From Candidatus Uhrbacteria bacterium (lineage in GTDB: Bacteria; Patescibacteriota; Patescibacteriia; UBA9934): 33,060 bases of DNA. The position numbers were made by a program, and so were the translations under genes. How positions within the stretch are numbered: the stretch's first letter is position 1; every line of letters begins with the position of its first letter. The notes under the pieces were generated by a model that saw only the letters and a program-made list of their open reading frames with translations, was not told the DNA's origin and searched no databases. Of this stretch, positions 25,088 to 33,060 are shown piece by piece. The stretch covers positions 1-33,060 of the forward strand of contig JAUYIW010000032.1 in NCBI GenBank assembly GCA_030688135.1, read 5' to 3'.

Positions 25088-25945
25088 ATGAAATCAGGAT
25101 TTGCGGTCATGATTGGCCGATCAAACGTTGGAAAATCAACTTTACTTAACTCCCTTGTTGGCACAAAAGTGGCAATTACAACTCCAAAGCCACAAACCAC
25201 TCGCAAGCCAGTTCAAGGAGTGCTCACAACTGACGAAGGTCAGGTTGTTTTTGTGGATACTCCTGGAGTAATGCAAAAAGCAAGAGATCCACTTACAAAA
25301 AAATTATTGCAATGGGTTGAAGATTCACTAAGAGATATTGAAGTAATACTTTATGTTGTCGATCCTACTCGTCCAATTGGAAATGAGGAAAAGAAAGCAA
25401 TGCAGTTAATAGCAGGTGTTCAAAAACCAAAACTACTCGTAATTAATAAAATCGATGAAAAATCATCAAATAGAAACATAGCCTTTTATAGAGATCTTTT
25501 TAATAACGATACCTTTGACGCAATGGTTGAAGTTTCAGCGATTCGAGGAACAAATTTGGATCTTATAAAGCGTTGGATTTTTGAAAACTTACCCGAAGGA
25601 GAATTAATGTATCCAGAAAGTGACATTTCAAATATGCGGAAAGAGGAGCAAATCGCTGAACTCATTCGTGAAAAACTATTTCTGCGTTTGCGCCAAGAAG
25701 TTCCCTACTCTACTCATGTTGAGGTAGAAGAGATTGACCAGCGAAAAAATGGAGTTGTCTATATTAAGGCAGTTATATACACAACAGACGAAAGATATAA
25801 AAGTATGATAATCGGAAAAGAAGGACGCGGTATTTCCGAAATCGGACGCGCAACGCGTAATGAACTTGAAGCTGTAACGCAACAAAAATTCTACCTAGAT
25901 CTTAATGTCCAGGTAGATTCTAGATGGCTTGATCGACTTGTTTAG
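25088..25945 (+). CDS. era: GTPase Era
   Basis: GRSNVGKSTLLNSLVGTKVAITTPKPQTTRKPVQGVLT, DTPGV, NKID, C-terminal KH region IIGKEGRGISEIGRATRNELE. Confidence 0.97.
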   Translation: MKSGFAVMIGRSNVGKSTLLNSLVGTKVAITTPKPQTTRKPVQGVLTTDEGQVVFVDTPGVMQKARDPLTKKLLQWVEDSLRDIEVILYVVDPTRPIGNEEKKAMQLIAGVQKPKLLVINKIDEKSSNRNIAFYRDLFNNDTFDAMVEVSAIRGTNLDLIKRWIFENLPEGELMYPESDISNMRKEEQIAELIREKLFLRLRQEVPYSTHVEVEEIDQRKNGVVYIKAVIYTTDERYKSMIIGKEGRGISEIGRATRNELEAVTQQKFYLDLNVQVDSRWLDRLV

Positions 25946-26206
25946 CTACTCGCCCTTTGCCCAAGCAACCAAAGCGTCGTAATCAGACGAACCACATAAA
26001 AACTTCTTTGAGTCAGTATTGTAGAAAAATGGAACGCCTCCGCAAAGTCCGGTATCGTACTCTTCCATCTTTTTGGCGTTTTCATCACTATTCCACACCT
26101 CGAACTTCTCTACATTAACCTTATTTTCCTTTTCCATTTTTTCAACTAAAGGTATCATTTCGATACAATGCGGACATGTTTCGCCAAAAAATTCAAGTAA
26201 AGACAT
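25946..26206 (-). CDS. Small thioredoxin-like protein (CPHC)
   Basis: MSLLEFFGETCPHCIEMIPLVEKMEKENKVNVEKFEVW...GLCGGVPFFYN. Confidence 0.85.
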   Translation of the reverse strand: MSLLEFFGETCPHCIEMIPLVEKMEKENKVNVEKFEVWNSDENAKKMEEYDTGLCGGVPFFYNTDSKKFLCGSSDYDALVAWAKGE

Positions 26207-26242
26207 AGTGTGTAAGTTATAATATCAAATTAGAAGATACAA

Positions 26243-26806
26243 ATGGAACGCATAAATTCTACCACATTGATGCTGATCTTGACCATTACAATGCTGTCAG
26301 CCGTGCTTTTAGTTGGGAATCGGTTTGATGCAAAGTGGGCAGGAGGCGAAGGCTACGAAGCTCATGCTACTGCAATCGTTAATGATAATCTGTATTCTCG
26401 AGGTGAAATAATTTCAAGTGGAGACGAATGGCTGGAAGTTAATTTCGATAATACTAAGATTTTGATGTATAAAGACTCTGAAATCAAGCTTGTCGACGGT
26501 CGACCGAATAAACTAGAAGTTTCACTTATTCAAGGCAGGATTGTAGTAATTGGAAATCTAACTGTGAGCACACGTGACGTTCGCACAGTAGTAGATGGAA
26601 CGGCATCGATTGTGCATTATAGCTGGCTTGATCAGATCGAAATTGTAAGCATTGATGGTTCGCTAAAACTTTACCGAGATGACCGCATTGAAGACTTTTC
26701 AGGAAAGGCACTTCAAACAGCAACACTATCGCCATATACCGATGAAGAAATCGATTTTGACGCTTCCACATCTTCGGCATCGGATTTTTACGACTGGGCA
26801 TTGTAG
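26243..26806 (+). CDS. FecR-like membrane-anchored protein
   Basis: N-terminal TM; LEVNFDNTKILMYKDSEIKLVDG...LEVSLIQGRIVVIGNLTVSTRDVRTVVDGTASIVHY. Confidence 0.65.
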   Translation: MERINSTTLMLILTITMLSAVLLVGNRFDAKWAGGEGYEAHATAIVNDNLYSRGEIISSGDEWLEVNFDNTKILMYKDSEIKLVDGRPNKLEVSLIQGRIVVIGNLTVSTRDVRTVVDGTASIVHYSWLDQIEIVSIDGSLKLYRDDRIEDFSGKALQTATLSPYTDEEIDFDASTSSASDFYDWAL

Positions 26807-26859
26807 CCTACCTTCACTACTAGTCCCGAGCCAATAACTAGCCATAGCATAGCGCCAGC

Positions 26860-26888
26860 TTGACATTCTGGCATTTTTTTGATACCTT
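26860..26888 (+). promoter_or_regulatory. Sigma70-type promoter TTGACA-17-TACCTT
   Basis: TTGACA 26860-26865, TACCTT 26883-26888. Confidence 0.6.
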
Positions 26889-26943
26889 AGGCCCTCGATT
26901 AAAATCGTGGTCGAGAAACAAAACAACCAGAAGCGGAGGGAAA

Positions 26944-27732
26944 ATGGTTTACCACCCAACCTGGATTATAACCGAAAGTATCTACGCAAATCCAAACAGG
27001 ATCGTACTAGAGCATGTGCGTGGCGACATCTTTGTTGACCGTACAACGTTCCGGCACACTGACGAACGGATCGTACCAGTCTACTTCGAAGTCAAGCCAG
27101 AGCATAGCCCATGCGTCTTCTTCGTACCCGAACTCCCAGACGGCGGAAGGATGAGGATTATCTTCGCAGCCTGTCGCAAAGCTCTAATCGAAGGTACGTG
27201 TACAGATATTCGTACAATCGGCAAACTGAACATAGGCAGATGGCAAAGGAAGTCAATCTTCGTGCAAGTAAGAAAAGAGGAGGCTCTTGACCGCTATCCG
27301 CCAGTTGTTGGTAAGTTCATCATTGACTGTTCAGGAATCACCAAGGCACGCTATTTACGTGACCAGGTTATTAATGGAAAAATGAATCAACTTTGTCTTT
27401 CTGGTGAGTGCGATCAAGAGTTGCTGTCTGGTGTGACTGGAAACTTTGAAAGCAACGAAGGATTTCAAAAGCTTCTGAAAATAAAATCCACGGAACTCAA
27501 GGCAGAAATTAAACCCGGCGAATACAGCAGCAACCATGTAAAAGCCTATGTTCACCGTGCACGAATAGCCGATGAAACTGTTTACCGAATCTTTGTAACA
27601 GGTAGCACAGAAGTGATTGTGACCAAATTCCTTTTTGCCCTTGTAAGCGGATCTTGCGAACCCACAGGGAATCTTGGAAAAGTAAATCGCGCAAAAGTAC
27701 TTGCTTTGCACCTGCGTGCTCAAGTTCTCTGA
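26944..27732 (+). CDS. Hypothetical protein (ORFan transcription unit 5)
   Basis: RBS GGAGGGAAAATG; MVYHPTWIITESIYANPNRIVLEHVRGDIFVDRTTFRHTDERIV... Track start 26860 overlaps the promoter. Confidence 0.75.
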   Translation: MVYHPTWIITESIYANPNRIVLEHVRGDIFVDRTTFRHTDERIVPVYFEVKPEHSPCVFFVPELPDGGRMRIIFAACRKALIEGTCTDIRTIGKLNIGRWQRKSIFVQVRKEEALDRYPPVVGKFIIDCSGITKARYLRDQVINGKMNQLCLSGECDQELLSGVTGNFESNEGFQKLLKIKSTELKAEIKPGEYSSNHVKAYVHRARIADETVYRIFVTGSTEVIVTKFLFALVSGSCEPTGNLGKVNRAKVLALHLRAQVL

Positions 27733-27740
27733 TCTAACTC

Positions 27741-27794
27741 AAAACGCCTCAGTCAAAGGACAGCTGTCCTACGGCTAGAGGCGTTCTTTTTTTA
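27741..27794 (+). terminator. Intrinsic terminator with nested palindrome
   Basis: AAAACGCCTC...GGACAGCTGTCC...GAGGCGTTctttttttat. Confidence 0.85.
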
Positions 27795-27813
27795 TCTACG
27801 TTTAGCGTTAATC

Positions 27814-27849
27814 AAAAACGGTTCGTCACCGAGTGAAGGACCGTTTTTT
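27814..27849 (-). terminator. Intrinsic terminator for the MBL nuclease gene
   Basis: AAAAACGGTtcgtcaccgagtgaaggACCGTTTTTT. Confidence 0.8.
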
Positions 27850-27858
27850 AAAGCTATA

Positions 27859-29232
27859 CTAAAACTCAAAGCTCTCGTAAATCTTCGGTATTATAATTTC
27901 TGACTTAATCTTGTCACTTAAAAACTTCTTAAACTCCTCTTTTACTTCTGGATCTCCGTGAACTAAAAAAATTTTTGCAATGTCCCCTTTTTTAGGTTTA
28001 AGCCATTTTGCAAGTTTATTTCTATCGCCATGCGCAGAAAAAGAGCTAATCACAGACACCTCAGCGTTTACCGCAACTTTTTCACGAAATATTGAAACTT
28101 CTTTAGCTCCATCTTGAATCTGCCTTCCCAAAGTCTCCTCAGCCTGAAATCCAATAATCAATACCCCACTCTTCTTATCCTCAAGATATCGTTTTAAATG
28201 ATGTAGCACTCGCCCACCTGTCATCATGCCGCTTCCGGCAATAATAATTTTTGGACGTGTGTCATCGTTTATTGTTTTTGAACCTGCTACATCTAATGTT
28301 AAAATCAAATTTTTAAAACTAAAAAAATCTTTATCTGGACTTAGAACAATTGACCTATCAAAATCAAGATAGTCACTATATTGCTGATATGCTTCAGTTG
28401 TACGAATTGCAAGCGGACTGTCTAGATAGATTGGAACCTTTGGGATTTCGTTTTTGTCTATTAATTCATCCAACTCATACAATAACTCTTGCGTTCTTTC
28501 AATTGAAAAAGCTGGAATTATTAATGTGCCACCTCGCTCAATTACTCGTTTTACATTATCTACCAATAATCCACCTCGCTCGGCAACTGGCGCATGGTCT
28601 CTGTTGCCATATGTTGATTCAACAATAGCAATGTCAGCTTTTGAAATCGATTCTGTTCCAGGTAAAATTGGAATATTGTCGTTTCCAACATCGCCACTAA
28701 ACAAAAAACGTTTTTGCTCTCCGCCCTTCAATTCTGAACCGGGTACGTCAATCGTTACATAAGCAGATCCTAGAATATGTCCAACGTCATGAAACATCGC
28801 TTTAAGTCCTGGCGCTGGTTCAAACTCTGCGTGATAATTAATAGTAGTAGACAGCTCAAACATTTTTGCTACTTCATCTTCCGAGTACAAAACTTCATCC
28901 CTACACTTAATAGCATTTTCGCGCATAACATTTAGCGCATCCTCGAGTACTAATCTAGAAAGAGTTTGTGTTGGCGGAGTCATAAATACCTTGCCTGTAA
29001 AGCCTTCGCGTACAAGCTTTGGAATTCTTCCTATGTGATCAAAATGAGCGTGCGTAACGATTACAGCATCGATAGATTTTGGTTCAAACTGAAATTCTTC
29101 GTAATTCTTTTTTCCGCACATGCGTTCGCCCTGAAACATTCCACAATCTACTAAAATCTTTGCGTCGGAAGTTTCCAATAAAAAACAAGACCCTGTCACG
29201 CCACGAACCGCTCCGTGAAAGGAAATATTCAT
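27859..29232 (-). CDS. MBL-fold beta-CASP RNA-processing exonuclease (YSH1/COG1236-like)
   Basis: MNISFHGAVRGVTGSCFLLET...VIVTHAHFDHIGRIPKLV...SGMMTGGRVLHHL...SSFSAHGDRNKL. Confidence 0.93.
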   Translation of the reverse strand: MNISFHGAVRGVTGSCFLLETSDAKILVDCGMFQGERMCGKKNYEEFQFEPKSIDAVIVTHAHFDHIGRIPKLVREGFTGKVFMTPPTQTLSRLVLEDALNVMRENAIKCRDEVLYSEDEVAKMFELSTTINYHAEFEPAPGLKAMFHDVGHILGSAYVTIDVPGSELKGGEQKRFLFSGDVGNDNIPILPGTESISKADIAIVESTYGNRDHAPVAERGGLLVDNVKRVIERGGTLIIPAFSIERTQELLYELDELIDKNEIPKVPIYLDSPLAIRTTEAYQQYSDYLDFDRSIVLSPDKDFFSFKNLILTLDVAGSKTINDDTRPKIIIAGSGMMTGGRVLHHLKRYLEDKKSGVLIIGFQAEETLGRQIQDGAKEVSIFREKVAVNAEVSVISSFSAHGDRNKLAKWLKPKKGDIAKIFLVHGDPEVKEEFKKFLSDKIKSEIIIPKIYESFEF

Positions 29233-29283
29233 ACGATTAGCTTTTAGCTGTTAGCTCTGTAAGCGAGCTGATTTATAATATAA

Positions 29284-29673
29284 CTATTTGCTTAATCGAC
29301 TAGTAAACCTATTAAGCATCTTAGCAATAACCGATGCTTTTTCAAGACACTCGCGATAAATAGCTTCTGATAGATAAGCATCGTCTAGGGCACAATCCAG
29401 TATTGCGACTACTTCGTCCAATGAGGTCCGAGAACGATTAATAAAGACTACCATGTCCCGATCAGTCCTTCTGTTCGCGCCTTCTGCAATATTTAAAATT
29501 ATTGAGCCCAATGCACGTCTGGCCTGGTCTTTCAATACGAATCTTTCATCAACAGGGAAAGTATTTACAATTCCTAAAATAAAAACACGAAATGACCTTG
29601 CTTCCCTGTATACCTCCCAATTCTGAAATCTAAAACCGTATTCACTAGTTTCCATGCTAATTGCTAATAGCAA
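29284..29673 (-). CDS. Four helix bundle (S23/IVS-encoded-type) protein
   Basis: FQNWEVYREARSFRVFILGIVNTFPVDERFVLKDQARRALGSIILNIAEGANRRTDRDMVVFINRSRTSLDEVVAILD; start may be the METSEYG Met at about 29655. Confidence 0.88.
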   Translation of the reverse strand: MLLAISMETSEYGFRFQNWEVYREARSFRVFILGIVNTFPVDERFVLKDQARRALGSIILNIAEGANRRTDRDMVVFINRSRTSLDEVVAILDCALDDAYLSEAIYRECLEKASVIAKMLNRFTSRLSK

Positions 29674-29684
29674 AATGCTAAAGG

Positions 29685-29915
29685 CTAACTGCGCTTATCT
29701 AATTCTGCAGCAAACTCATCCCATCTTGCTTTAATTGCATCCTCCATGTCTTCGATAGGCTGATCAGCGCTTAACTCGCCAACTTCACGATGCTCTTCTA
29801 GCACGGTTTCTACAAGCTGGTCAAACGCTTCACGGTCTGCAACGCCATTCGCGATTGCAAGTTCAACCACTTCTTCAAATAATTCTTGATTTGATGTAGC
29901 TAAATTCTCAGTCAT
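29685..29915 (-). CDS. Hypothetical small acidic protein
   Basis: 76 aa MTENLATSNQELFEEVVELAIANGVADREAFDQLVETVLEEH... Confidence 0.7.
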   Translation of the reverse strand: MTENLATSNQELFEEVVELAIANGVADREAFDQLVETVLEEHREVGELSADQPIEDMEDAIKARWDEFAAELDKRS

Positions 29916-29924
29916 AAATATATT

Positions 29925-30380
29925 TTAGTCATGGATTATTTCTAACTTTGGTTTAATGTGATCTATGTGACGTAACCGGAATAATGAAACTGCAATGACT
30001 AAAATGCTCAGCTGTGAAGCTAAACACAACAAACACCAAGTGTATAAAACAAGCGCCTCAATGAAAGTGAGATATAAGCTAAAGAAAAGTCCCACTATTG
30101 CAAACACCGTCATTGCGGTTATTGCCGACTCTTCATTTCTGAAAATATAAATTATTGTGGATATAAACAGAAATATGTACGCGCCAAATCCCATAAGTGA
30201 AACCGGAATACCTAAAAACTCCGAATAAGAGCTTTTGTTTACAACTTCGCAATCAAACGTTTCGTTAATTGAGCAAAATGAAGAATCGCCAAGATCAAAA
30301 TGAGCAAGCGCAGCGTAAACCGAGGCCGTGCCTCCAAATATTGAAAATATTAATATTGCTCCTATTAACCATTTACGCAT
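29925..30380 (-). CDS. Vitamin K epoxide reductase (VKOR) family protein
   Basis: FCSINETFDCEVVNKSSYSEFLGIPVSLMGFGAY...YTWCLLCLAS. Confidence 0.9.
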   Translation of the reverse strand: MRKWLIGAILIFSIFGGTASVYAALAHFDLGDSSFCSINETFDCEVVNKSSYSEFLGIPVSLMGFGAYIFLFISTIIYIFRNEESAITAMTVFAIVGLFFSLYLTFIEALVLYTWCLLCLASQLSILVIAVSLFRLRHIDHIKPKLEIIHD

Positions 30381-30383
30381 AAC

Positions 30384-30917
30384 TTATTCTTCACCTGTAG
30401 TTGAGTCGTCTTCCACTACCACCACATCTTCCACGATTACATCTTCTCCCTCAATTGTAACTTCCGCATTCACAGTTCCGTCTCCATTTTCACCTGTAAC
30501 TTCTACCGTAGTTGAAGTACCTTCATCTTCTATGCCAGGTGTAGACTCTCGATTAAGTAAAACTCCAAAGGTATCTGCAAGTGTTTGCAATGACACCTTT
30601 CCGGTTAAATTAACGCCTTCTTCATTCACCCAGTACGGAACAGACTTGATATCTGGACAAAGATCAAATGTTTTTGAACCTGGTGATGAACACTCAATAT
30701 ATTCAATATGACGAAACGATGAACCAAATGCCTCTTTTTGAGCTGCGCAGTTTGGACACCAATAAGTGCCGTACATGACAACTCCAGCCTCGGTTAGGTC
30801 TTTTGCAAAATCGTCATACTCGCCAGGTGCATAATTTTTCCACATGCCAGCGACTATTAGTCCTGCTATTACTAAAACTGCCAAACCTATCATTGATGTT
30901 GTTGAAGATATTTTCAT
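30384..30917 (-). CDS. Membrane-anchored thioredoxin-like protein (WCPNC) with acidic tail
   Basis: VVMYGTYWCPNCAAQKEAFGSSFRHIEYIEC...VPYWVNEEGVNLTGKVSLQTL; adjacent to VKOR. Confidence 0.88.
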   Translation of the reverse strand: MKISSTTSMIGLAVLVIAGLIVAGMWKNYAPGEYDDFAKDLTEAGVVMYGTYWCPNCAAQKEAFGSSFRHIEYIECSSPGSKTFDLCPDIKSVPYWVNEEGVNLTGKVSLQTLADTFGVLLNRESTPGIEDEGTSTTVEVTGENGDGTVNAEVTIEGEDVIVEDVVVVEDDSTTGEE

Positions 30918-31033
30918 AAAATTTATGATTTTTAAGATGTGGACTTCTTTATAAGCCCATTAAGTATTATAATACGCAAAGAACATGCTGACAACTTTAA
31001 TCAAGAATGACCTTGCAGTCAAATTAACTGTGC

Positions 31034-32014
31034 ATGGAAATCGACTGGATATCGCAAGTTAGACCAATATTAGCGCTTTCGCCAATGGCGGACATGACCG
31101 ACTCACCATACTGTCGTACTGTTAGAGCTGTTGTAGATCAAACCATACTAGATTCTAAGCTGATTCTTTTCCGTGAAATGGTATCAGCAGAAGCTGTCGT
31201 ACGTAAAAACGAAAAGACGCTAGCCATGGCCGAGCTACATGCAGAAGAAAGGCCAATAGTGCAACAAATATTTGGAGCTGATCCAAAAGTAATGGCAGAA
31301 GCAGCGCGAATCATTGAAGAATCTTTTGCGCCGGAAGCAATCGACATCAACATGGGATGTCCGGCATACAAAATTACATCGAGCTTTAACGGTGCAGCTT
31401 TAATGCGCGAACCGGAACTTGCGGCTAAAATAGTTCGAGAAGTAAAAGCCGCTGTGGGCGTTCCTGTCTCTATTAAAATTCGAGCTGGGTGGTCCGAGCA
31501 TACTGAGTGCATTGAATTTTCTAAAGTGTTAGAACAGGCTGGTGCAGACTTAATTTCAATTCACGGAAGAACAAAAATTCAAGGCTATGCCGGACTAGCG
31601 GACCGAGAAGCTGTGCGTAAAGCAAAAGAAGCAGTTTCCATTCCTGTTTTGTACAATGGTGACATTTTTACTTGGCAGGATTATTTTAGTGCGCTCGAAG
31701 AAACTGATTGCGATGGAGCACTTATCGCCCGCGGAGCGCTTGGCAATCCATGGATATTCAAACAGATCGAAGAAAAGCTAGACGGCAAAGAACCTAGCAT
31801 AACATCTCTAACTGAAAGAATCAGCCTTGTGCAATATCACCTAAATCTGCATCTAATTCAGTATGGCGAACGATCTGCTCCAACTTTTCGCAAACATTTA
31901 TCTTGGTATTTTAAAGGCGTGCCTGGTTTTAAGGAATATAAGCAAAAATTAATGACAGCCCTTACCCACGACGAAATAAACGACATACTTCTTGAAATCA
32001 CTGAACACTATTGA
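31034..32014 (+). CDS. dus: tRNA-dihydrouridine synthase
   Basis: LALSPMADMTDSPYCRTVR...EAIDINMGCPAYKI...ISIHGRTKIQGYAG...NGDIFTW. Confidence 0.93.
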   Translation: MEIDWISQVRPILALSPMADMTDSPYCRTVRAVVDQTILDSKLILFREMVSAEAVVRKNEKTLAMAELHAEERPIVQQIFGADPKVMAEAARIIEESFAPEAIDINMGCPAYKITSSFNGAALMREPELAAKIVREVKAAVGVPVSIKIRAGWSEHTECIEFSKVLEQAGADLISIHGRTKIQGYAGLADREAVRKAKEAVSIPVLYNGDIFTWQDYFSALEETDCDGALIARGALGNPWIFKQIEEKLDGKEPSITSLTERISLVQYHLNLHLIQYGERSAPTFRKHLSWYFKGVPGFKEYKQKLMTALTHDEINDILLEITEHY

Positions 32015-32059
32015 CCTGTTGCAATATAATGGTTATCATACCGATACTTAAACCAATTT

Positions 32060-33004
32060 ATGAATATTGGAATTTTAACATTTGTAAATTCACAGAAGAG
32101 CCTTGCCATTGGCACAAAACGTATCATAAAATTAGCTAAGACTCGCGGACACAACGTAAAGGTTTTTTATAGTCCACTGATTGGACTATCTTTCGGTAAT
32201 GATAAGTCGCTGACCTACAAAGGTAGAAAATTAAATCCTGAAAAGTACGATGTAATATTAGTAAGACCTGGATTTAGTAGCGAACCAAGTATTCATGCAT
32301 CATTCATTAAACAATTTCAACTCGCTGGCTTTTACGTTCTGAATGGCTACATTGGAGTGTTCCGTGCAAAAAATAAAATTCGAACACTTCAAATGCTCGA
32401 CCATTTTGGAGTCCCAGTACCTAAAACGCTTGTTGTTAAAGATGCGAGTCTAATTGCTGACGCTGCTGAAGATTTCCGTTTTCCGGTAATCGTAAAAGTA
32501 ATTTTCGGCACTCATGGTAAAGGAGTATTTATCGCTGAATCAAAAAGATCTCTGAAACCAATTGTTGAATATCTTGTTGATAAAGAAAAAGGACCTGTTT
32601 CTTTGCAAGAGTATATTCGTGAAGCGAAAGGTCAGGACTTGCGAGTTTTTGTACTTGGAAAAAAAGTTGTTGCTGCCATGGAGCGAATTGCTAAAGGTGG
32701 AGAATTTAGAGCTAATTTCCATAAAGGTGGTCATGTAAGATTGGCAGACCTTTCAATCAAAGAAAAGAAAATGGCAATTCGGGCCACTCAAGTTATTGGC
32801 CTCGATATTGCAGGTGTTGATATTCTTCGAACTAACTCTGGCCCTAAGGTAATTGAAGTAAATTCTAACCCTGGACTAGAGGGCATAAGCAAAGCTTCAA
32901 AAGTAGACGTTGCTGAAAAAATTGTAGACTTCATTGAGCATCGAGTTGAAAAATACGGACACAAATACAAACGACCACTTCCAAAAAGAAAGATGATTGA
33001 ATAA
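32060..33004 (+). CDS. RimK-family ATP-grasp alpha-L-glutamate ligase
   Basis: ATP-grasp motifs FPVIVKVIFGTHGKGVF, LQEYIREAKGQDLRVFVLGKKVVAAMER, GVDILRTNSGPKVIEVNSNPGLEGI. Confidence 0.92.
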   Translation: MNIGILTFVNSQKSLAIGTKRIIKLAKTRGHNVKVFYSPLIGLSFGNDKSLTYKGRKLNPEKYDVILVRPGFSSEPSIHASFIKQFQLAGFYVLNGYIGVFRAKNKIRTLQMLDHFGVPVPKTLVVKDASLIADAAEDFRFPVIVKVIFGTHGKGVFIAESKRSLKPIVEYLVDKEKGPVSLQEYIREAKGQDLRVFVLGKKVVAAMERIAKGGEFRANFHKGGHVRLADLSIKEKKMAIRATQVIGLDIAGVDILRTNSGPKVIEVNSNPGLEGISKASKVDVAEKIVDFIEHRVEKYGHKYKRPLPKRKMIE

Positions 33005-33038
33005 ATAGTCACCGCTTACGCGGTGACTATTTATTTTC
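33003..33038 (+). terminator. Intrinsic terminator
   Basis: AAATAGTCACCGcttacgCGGTGACTATTTattt. Confidence 0.85.
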
Positions 33039-33060
33039 AAATTTATTTAGCATCTCTCGT

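Noticed and set aside
29284-29673. Diversity-generating retroelement accessory (Avd) gene
   Set aside because: Four-helix-bundle proteins of this type are common as stand-alone genes; no reverse transcriptase or template/variable repeats seen.

Overview
The window is a mostly housekeeping stretch of what looks like a Candidate Phyla Radiation/Patescibacteria-type genome; this lineage is my inference from gene order and protein families. From left to right it holds: a 3'-truncated membrane protein; a minus-strand ribosomal/RNAP operon (infA, rpmJ, rpsM, rpsK, rpsD, rpoA, rplQ, rplM, rpsI); a short alaS; murJ; a PKD/TSP3 surface protein; a PduL-like protein with an eroded metal site; corA; a DUF389 protein; a glycosyltransferase; a SpoU methyltransferase; an RlmD/TrmA-type methyltransferase; NUDIX and CYTH genes; era; a thioredoxin-like protein; a beta-CASP MBL nuclease; a VKOR/thioredoxin pair; dus; and a RimK-like ATP-grasp ligase. 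The intergenic DNA is unusually rich in structure: (1) a chain of stems at 10605-10993 in which two three-way-junction units plus two hairpins repeat the same architecture with different stem sequences, next to a truncated tyrosine recombinase; (2) short inverted-repeat elements that abut start codons (CATA/CCCTGTAG family, AGGGATCT family, and a triple-hairpin family forming a 91-bp inverted repeat around one gene); (3) five plus-strand ORFan genes with matching TTGRCA-17 nt promoters and mostly strong GGAG-type RBSs and intrinsic terminators. No CRISPR array, rRNA or tRNA was recognised. No database search or folding software was used; all calls are by eye.
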